A DNA stretch of 64,000 nt from Suillus spraguei. Its lineage: Eukaryota; Basidiomycota; Agaricomycetes; Boletales; Suillaceae. Location: assembly GCA_016800925.1 (NCBI GenBank), contig JABCPU010000295.1, positions 20,593 through 84,592 on the forward strand, given 5' to 3'. The notes below the pieces were generated by a model, which saw nothing but the letters and a program-made list of their open reading frames with translations, searched no databases and was not told the origin of the DNA. Shown piece after piece: positions 59,701-64,000 of this stretch. A program made the position numbers and the translations under genes. Positions within the stretch are counted from its first letter, which is position 1; each line of letters starts with the position of its first letter.

Positions 59701-60427
59701 TTTGTTCTGTGGCGATAGAAGCTTTATATCTAATCCATTCATTCTTTGGACTATCTTCATCTTCTATTTCCTCAACCATCGCCCTCTTCTTCGCCATGCC
59801 TTCGTCATCATCTTCCTCTTCCATGGGAATCAGATCTGGCAAGTCACCCTGTTTTTGGGTTTTTCGTTTTTCTCTATTTTTTTGTCTTTTTTCTTTTTTA
59901 GTCTCACACTTAATTGGGCATCGTGTAAGAGCAAATCGTCCTGCGTTCCAATCAATCTCTGGATTATGATACCTTAGCCAATCTATACCGATAATAACAT
60001 CATTGCTTCCTAGATCTGTAACCATGAAGGCTGCTTTGTCTTCTTCATGATCTCCAATCTTTAATCCTATTTCAGCGAATCTTGTCATAGCTCCAGCGGC
60101 ATTTAAGGAACCATCAATGTTCTTGACTGGTATGGGATGCAATAATTTACGACATCGGACATCATTGTTCTTCACAAATCTTTCGCTTATAAATAATGTT
60201 GATGCACCACAGTCCACAAGTGCTTTTACGTCTGCTTGTCTGTTCTTTCCTTTCAGTGTAATCGGAATATAAAAATGCTCTGATTTGGATCGTATATACA
60301 CTTCCGTTACATCTGAAAAACTAGAAAGAATAGAGAATCGATTGTTCGGGTCTAGGTCTGCAGACTCTGACTTCAACCCTTCTAAAAACCCTTGCCTTCT
60401 TTGGAGGATAACCAGTCCTTGAACCAT
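56720..60427 (-). pseudogene. Inner element pol (protease, RT, RNase H, integrase, chromodomain) with frame breaks
   Basis: Protease-like ALVDCGASTLFISERFV has DCG where DSG or DTG is usual. RT: RPVMDYRKLNEKTVKNAYPL, KMDVRWGYNNIRM, YIDDILVF. RNase H: TDASDYASG, NYDIHDKELLAIIRALEEW. Integrase: HPGRAKTLELISRNYWWPMM with CDRCRQTK, ITCDLIVDLP, VISDRGTQFVS, YHPHTDGQTERVNQ. Then the GPFEILEKIGEVNYKLKLP region and the chromodomain VEEVLDSRLF*GKLQY*VKW with two in-frame TGAs. Frame changes: near 59178 (extra T in TATTTTCGG), 58641-58649 (A-run of nine on the sense strand where ten would keep frame) and 57188 (GAACAATGAAA, one A short). Each is a mononucleotide run, so assembly error must be considered as well as decay. 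Confidence 0.85.
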
Positions 60428-61419
60428 TTAGGCGTGGTTTCTTCTTCGGCAGACGATGCCTTCACTTGCGCTGGTTTCGGCGCTTCTTTACAGTTCCTAG
60501 CCATGTGGCCTTCTCCACCGCATCTGTAGCATTTGAAAGCACCAGGCTTTCCTTGTGGTTTGGGGGCAGTCTTTTGCCTTCCGGAGTCGTCATCCATAGC
60601 GTCACTGTTACTGGGTCCAGCCCTTGATGAAGAAGGAACTCCACTGTTAGACTTAGGAGTCCACCAGGTGTTTCGCTTCTTCTCTGCGTCCAACTCTTCA
60701 AAGTTTTGCCCAATTTCTACTGCTCTTTCAATCAGTTTGTTGAGAGTATTCTTGTCTTTGAGCGCAACATGAGCGAGTTGTTCTTTGATCCGGGTTTGTA
60801 GACCAGATCGGAGTTTAAGGCGGAGGTCGTAGTCGGAGAAGTTTGTGAATACCGACTTTTGTTTAAAGGATGCAACGTATTCTGGAACAGAACTAGATCC
60901 TTGCCTAAGGGTCTCTAATTCTCTGATGGCCTTCGCTTCTTTGTTCTCATCTTTAAACATGCGTGAGAATTCTTCTAAGAAGTCTTCGAAGATTAATTCT
61001 CCTGCAGCTTGTTTTTTAACGTAAGGTTCTGCCCATTTTCCGGCATTTCCCTTAAGATAAGACAACATTAAGCTGAGATGTTGTTGTTGCGTTGCGTTGG
61101 GATATTGTGTGAGGTAAAGGGATACTTGTGCCAGGAATGTTTCGACATCGATGGAGTCTTTTCCTCCAGTGAACTCTGTTGGCTTCGCAATTTTGGGAGT
61201 TCCTCCTGTTGATGTCGGTTTTGCTTCCAGTTCATCAATTCTTTCCCTATATTGACGAAGTTCTTCGTGGAGTTTTTCGTTCTGGTCTTGTAAGACATCG
61301 TTCATATTCCTGAGCCTTTGGACTTGCTCTTGGACTGGAGCAATCGCAACATTGATAGCATTTGCGATATACTCAGCCAGGGCTTGTTCATTGTGAATGG
61401 TAGTGGCGGGAGCAGACAT
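60382..61419 (-). CDS. Inner element Gag
   Basis: 345 codons from MSAPATTIHNEQALAEYIAN. Coiled-coil-like stretch (VQRLRNMNDVLQDQNEKLHE), Ty3-type retrotransposon gag core (FTGGKDSIDVETFLAQVSLY, YLKGNAGKWAEPYV, FEDFLEEFSRMF, LRQGSSSVPEYVASF), basic linker and one CCHC knuckle CYRCGGEGHMARNC. The frame ends GGT TTT TAG at 60382. The pol frame (-1) overlaps and is open from 60427. The G-GGT-TTT heptamer just before the stop fits a -1 slippery site, although one missing T in the run would equally explain a formerly single gag-pol ORF. Confidence 0.85.
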   Translation of the reverse strand: MSAPATTIHNEQALAEYIANAINVAIAPVQEQVQRLRNMNDVLQDQNEKLHEELRQYRERIDELEAKPTSTGGTPKIAKPTEFTGGKDSIDVETFLAQVSLYLTQYPNATQQQHLSLMLSYLKGNAGKWAEPYVKKQAAGELIFEDFLEEFSRMFKDENKEAKAIRELETLRQGSSSVPEYVASFKQKSVFTNFSDYDLRLKLRSGLQTRIKEQLAHVALKDKNTLNKLIERAVEIGQNFEELDAEKKRNTWWTPKSNSGVPSSSRAGPSNSDAMDDDSGRQKTAPKPQGKPGAFKCYRCGGEGHMARNCKEAPKPAQVKASSAEEETTPKWFKDWLSSKEGKGF

Positions 61420-62194
61420 AGTACCAGTTGTTTTCTGGAACCCGATTTACTGATGTCTGTGGTTGACTAGTCGTAACGGTCAACCCGAAAAGGAAAGATG
61501 ATGAAGAGGAGATGGGAAAAGAAGTATGTAAATGGAAGACTGAGCGGTCCCCGATATCTGATCGGATCTACCACGTACTCAGGTCCTAAAGGGTTCTTTA
61601 ATCAACCCAACTAGGCGCTTCCCTATTTACTAACTAAGAAAACTATAGTAAAAGGTTTTGTGATCTTCCAAGTGGGAAAAACTCGAGGGACACGGTGCTC
61701 TTCCAGCCGAAGCTTACAAGCAACCAGTCTATCTTGAACAACGAGGCAATTCCACTAAATACTTCGAAGAAAACTAGACCTTCTATCGTATGAAGAGAAA
61801 ACTATCGTAAAAAGGAAACTATCGTAGAGCTCAGCAGGCAGGGTCTTGGGCCAGCACTGAGGTCACGGATCGAACACCTAATGTTGCTCGTCCACCGTCT
61901 ACTAGCAGCAGCAATGTAAGGCTGGGCCTGGTAGAGGTCTACTAACTACAAAAAACTATTGGTAGAAATGCGCTCAAATGAGCAAAAGGGGAGAAGAAGG
62001 ATCGCGACTTTTTAGGGTCGGGCAAGACAAAACGTTTTGTACTAGCCTGCAAGTGCAAATGCCTTTACAGACGCGTACAGAAGATGATAAGAGACTTTTG
62101 AGAGTCGTCTACAACGGTACTATCGTTGAAGAGGAATCCAAAAGAAAAGTATGCAGCGGTATGCGAGTCGGAGTCCCCTAAAGTTCAAACCTAA
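61420..62194 (-). other. Inner element 5' leader
   Basis: 775 nt between the 5' LTR and the gag ATG, without a long sense ORF. The core ACTATCGTA (or one-base variants) recurs, for example near 61640, 61800, 61815 and 62115 on the + strand. It probably holds packaging and dimerisation signals; this is inference. Confidence 0.5.
62182..62192 (-). promoter_or_regulatory. Self-complementary primer-binding site
   Basis: Sense strand after the 5' LTR reads ...GTGACA-TT-AGGTTTGAACT. It does not start TGG, so it does not match the CCA 3' end of a tRNA. It is the exact reverse complement of AGTTCAAACCT inside the LTR (sense, 62321-62311). This matches the Tf1 arrangement, where the first 11 nt of the mRNA prime reverse transcription. 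Confidence 0.7.
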
Positions 62195-62670
62195 TGTCAC
62201 AACCCACAAAACGAATTAACGCTAGGGCAGAGACTAGGACTCAAACTAAGGTTATCACAGAGGAAGAGAAGAGCAAGGACGTCTTGGATTGCTACAGGTG
62301 TAGATACAAGAGGTTTGAACTAAAAAACTACTACAGCGAAACTAGCTAACTATATACACATATTGAAACTGAGATATAAACTGAGTTTGAAACTACTAGC
62401 CAATCATAAAATAGAAATGAGAATCGTACGATGTGATGATTGTGACATTGTTATGACATCATATTCTAGAAGGTTCTAAGATCACATGACACTATCTTAT
62501 CTTATCTTATCCGATAGCATCATAAAAGATCTCTTCATCTTCATCAGGAAGTTCGGTTATAGAAGCGGTTATAGGGATTTCAATGGAGTTTGTGTTTGTC
62601 TTAGCGCTGGGTTTAGACGCTTTAGGGAAATTGAGGAAAGAATAATGATTTGTATTTGGAATTCGTGACA
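62195..62670 (-). repeat. 5' LTR of inner element, with TATA and predicted RNA start
   Basis: Same 476-bp sequence as the 3' LTR. On the sense strand TATATAG (62356-62350) lies 29-35 nt before AGTTCAAACCT (62321-62311), the predicted first bases of the transcript. This would give a U3 of about 349 bp and an R-U5 of about 127 bp. Confidence 0.88.
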
Positions 62671-62675
62671 GTTCT

Positions 62676-64000
62676 GCGGGGTTCAAAGACTGTGAGAGAT
62701 ATGCACATGGGTGATAAACACCATTTTCATCAGTCTGCAAGAGAACTCCGCCGGTTGCTACAAGCGAAGCGTCGGTAGCAATAGCAAATTGTCGGGAAGG
62801 GTCAGGGTTACGGAGTACCGGTTGGGATGTAAAGCGTCATTTCAGTTCTTCGAAGGTGTCCATGCATTCGGTTGACCAATAAAAGGCCTTATCTTTCTTT
62901 GTTAAATCGATAAGCGGTCGGGCAATGTCAGAATAGTGGGAAATGAACGTGCGGTAGAAGTTGCAAAAGCCGAGGAATGACCGAACATCTCTTACAGATT
63001 TCAGGATTGGCCATTCGGAGATTCCCTTGGTCTTGGCGATATCCATAGCAACTTTTCCGGGACGGATTATCATTCCGAGGTATTCCACTTCTTCTGCATC
63101 GAAGGTGCATTTCTCCGGTTTTAAGAACAGATGTTCTTTTCGTATCTTCATCAACACTCGTCTGGTTCGTTCACGATGTTCTGCCATTGTTGTGGAGAAA
63201 ATGAGGATATCGTCCATGTAAATAACCATCCATCCTTCGTTGATTTCCTGTTGGAAGGTGCGATTCATATATGCTTGGAAAGTTGCCGGTGAATTGCAGA
63301 GGCCAAAGAACATGACGTTTGGTTCAAAAAGGCCGAATTCCATAGTGAAAGCAGCTTTCCAGCGATCATCGGGATGAATGCGAATATTATTATAGCCGGA
63401 CCGGATATCCATTTTCATAAAGAACTTTGCTTCGTGAAGACGTGCGACAAGGGAGATAGGGAGTGGGAGCGGGTAGGCATTTTTGACTGTCCAATCATTG
63501 ATGTAGCGATAATCTTGACAGGGACGCAGTTCTCCACTCTTCTTTCCCACAAAGAAGAAGCCACTGGCTTGGGGTGACTTCAATTCTGAGATGAAACCTT
63601 TCGTCACGTTTTCATCAATAAATGTTTTGATGGCAGCGCGTTCTTTTTCCGATAGCGGGTAGACTTGGATGTGCAAGGGATAAAACCGGGTTTAGTATCG
63701 ATCCGATGATCAATACCAGGGCGTTCGGGGGGTAGTTTGTTCAGTCCATCTTTAGCAAAGACGTCTGCGAAGTTGTGCAAATAGTCTGGGACCAACTCTT
63801 CAAAATATTTCTTTTTCTTTTCCTTCTCATCGTGGCGAATTCCTGAGCTTTGTTACTGTATTTCGGAGGAGGTAGGGGAATTGCAGAATAGTTGGAGGGT
63901 TGTTCAAATCGAGAAGTTCCGTCATGTGTGAGGGGCGTGTCCATGGAAAGTTCTTCTATGATTCTCATGCTAACTCCATCAGTATCATATTCCACAAGAA
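62676..64000 (-). pseudogene. Outer element pol, 5' part: RT and RNase H start (off right edge)
   Basis: RT motifs: ELKSPQASGFFFVGKKSGEL, RPCQDYRYINDWTVKNAYPL, KMDIRSGYNNIRIHPDD, FGLCNSPATFQAYMN, VIYMDDILIFS, FLKPEKCTFDAEEVEYLGMI, FLGFCNFYRTFI. RNase H begins TDASLVATGGVLLQTDENG and stops at SLNPAE, where the inner element sits. Breaks: TGA at 62837-62839 (ELK*RF), one-base frame change near 63680 (GGTTTTATCCC) and another near 63835 (GGAATTCGCC). It continues past the window, where protease and gag are expected. Confidence 0.85.

Larger units (their letters stand above)
56127..62670 (-). mobile_element. Inner Ty3/gypsy chromovirus, complete, recently inserted
   Basis: A 6,544-bp element with 476-bp LTRs (TGTCAC...GTGACA) and a 5-bp target duplication GTTCT at 56122-56126 and 62671-62675. 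I count two LTR mismatches (56256/62324 and 56498/62566), so insertion is young. Sense is leftward: 5' LTR, primer-binding site, 775-nt leader, gag, protease-RT-RNase H-integrase-chromodomain, polypurine tract, 3' LTR. Despite its youth the coding region has several one-base frame breaks and two TGA codons. Confidence 0.93.
52311..64000 (-). mobile_element. Outer Ty3/gypsy chromovirus, interrupted, 5' end off-window
   Basis: Transcribed leftward. From right to left: RT and start of RNase H (64000-62676), a 6.5-kb younger element, rest of RNase H, integrase and chromodomain (56121-54347), two extra ORFs (54292-53171, 53190-52819), a purine-rich tract next to the LTR, and the 3' LTR (52785-52311). 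gag and the 5' LTR lie beyond the right edge. The LTR belongs to family A. Frame breaks and TGA codons show that it is dead. Confidence 0.9.

Noticed and set aside
61850..61900. B-box-like GTTCGATCC in the inner element leader as a tRNA remnant
   Set aside because: Only a partial B-box match, with no A box, anticodon arm or cloverleaf around it.
61978..62181. 67-codon ORF in the inner element leader
   Set aside because: It is antisense to the element's transcript and has no motif.

Overview
The window is nuclear DNA from a filamentous basidiomycete, most likely a mushroom-forming Agaricomycete; I cannot name the species. The grounds are dense introns of about 50-60 nt with GT...AG ends, NACHT-WD40 (STAND/NLR-like) proteins, DUF6535 membrane proteins, a KDZ/CxC1 transposon, and Ty3/gypsy chromoviruses. 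No bacterial, organellar or rRNA sequence is evident.

Layout. 0-14.4 kb is a fairly ordinary genic block: a truncated ankyrin/MYND gene (-), a WOPR (Gti1/Pac2) transcription regulator (+), an uncharacterised low-complexity protein (-) and a SNF2 ATPase with a C-terminal PHD finger (-). About 4 kb (1.2-5.1 kb) and 1.5 kb (6.5-8.0 kb) between them hold nothing I can support.

14.5-48.5 kb is a degenerate array of one repeating cassette: EMC1 (-), DUF6535 membrane protein (+), NACHT-WD40 NLR (-). Only the last EMC1 (44.9-48.5 kb) reads as a complete gene. The other EMC1 segments (14.5-16.1, 19.2-19.7, 28.2-29.7, 35.1-35.6 kb) are collapsed fragments. There are two long DUF6535 copies and two short fragments, two long NLR copies and one NLR 3' tail. 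DUF6535 and NLR genes converge tail to tail with stop codons about 115-125 bp apart. The two long NLRs carry different lesions: copy 1 has an N-terminal frame break, copy 2 has WD40 breaks. A tandem array of about five tRNA-Leu(CAA)-like units with pol III signals lies between cassettes at 21.7-22.4 kb. A Ty3 pol fragment, a KDZ pseudogene containing a MITE-like insert, and a solo LTR lie at 30.4-34.1 kb.

48.8-50.0 kb is a decayed PP2A/PPG1-type phosphatase pseudogene, divergent from EMC1. From 50.8 kb to the right edge the DNA is mobile: an unidentified ORF family split by a solo LTR, then a Ty3 chromovirus (outer element, running off the right edge) whose RNase H region is split by a complete younger chromovirus (inner element, 56127-62670). 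The inner element has 476-bp LTRs that differ at only two positions by eye and a 5-bp target duplication.

The inner element shows an 11-nt complementarity between its primer-binding site and an LTR site just downstream of a TATA box, which points to Tf1-like self-priming. All three chromoviruses have in-frame TGA codons in the chromodomain. Exon coordinates were inferred by eye from reading frames and splice motifs; paralogue comparisons are visual, not computed alignments.
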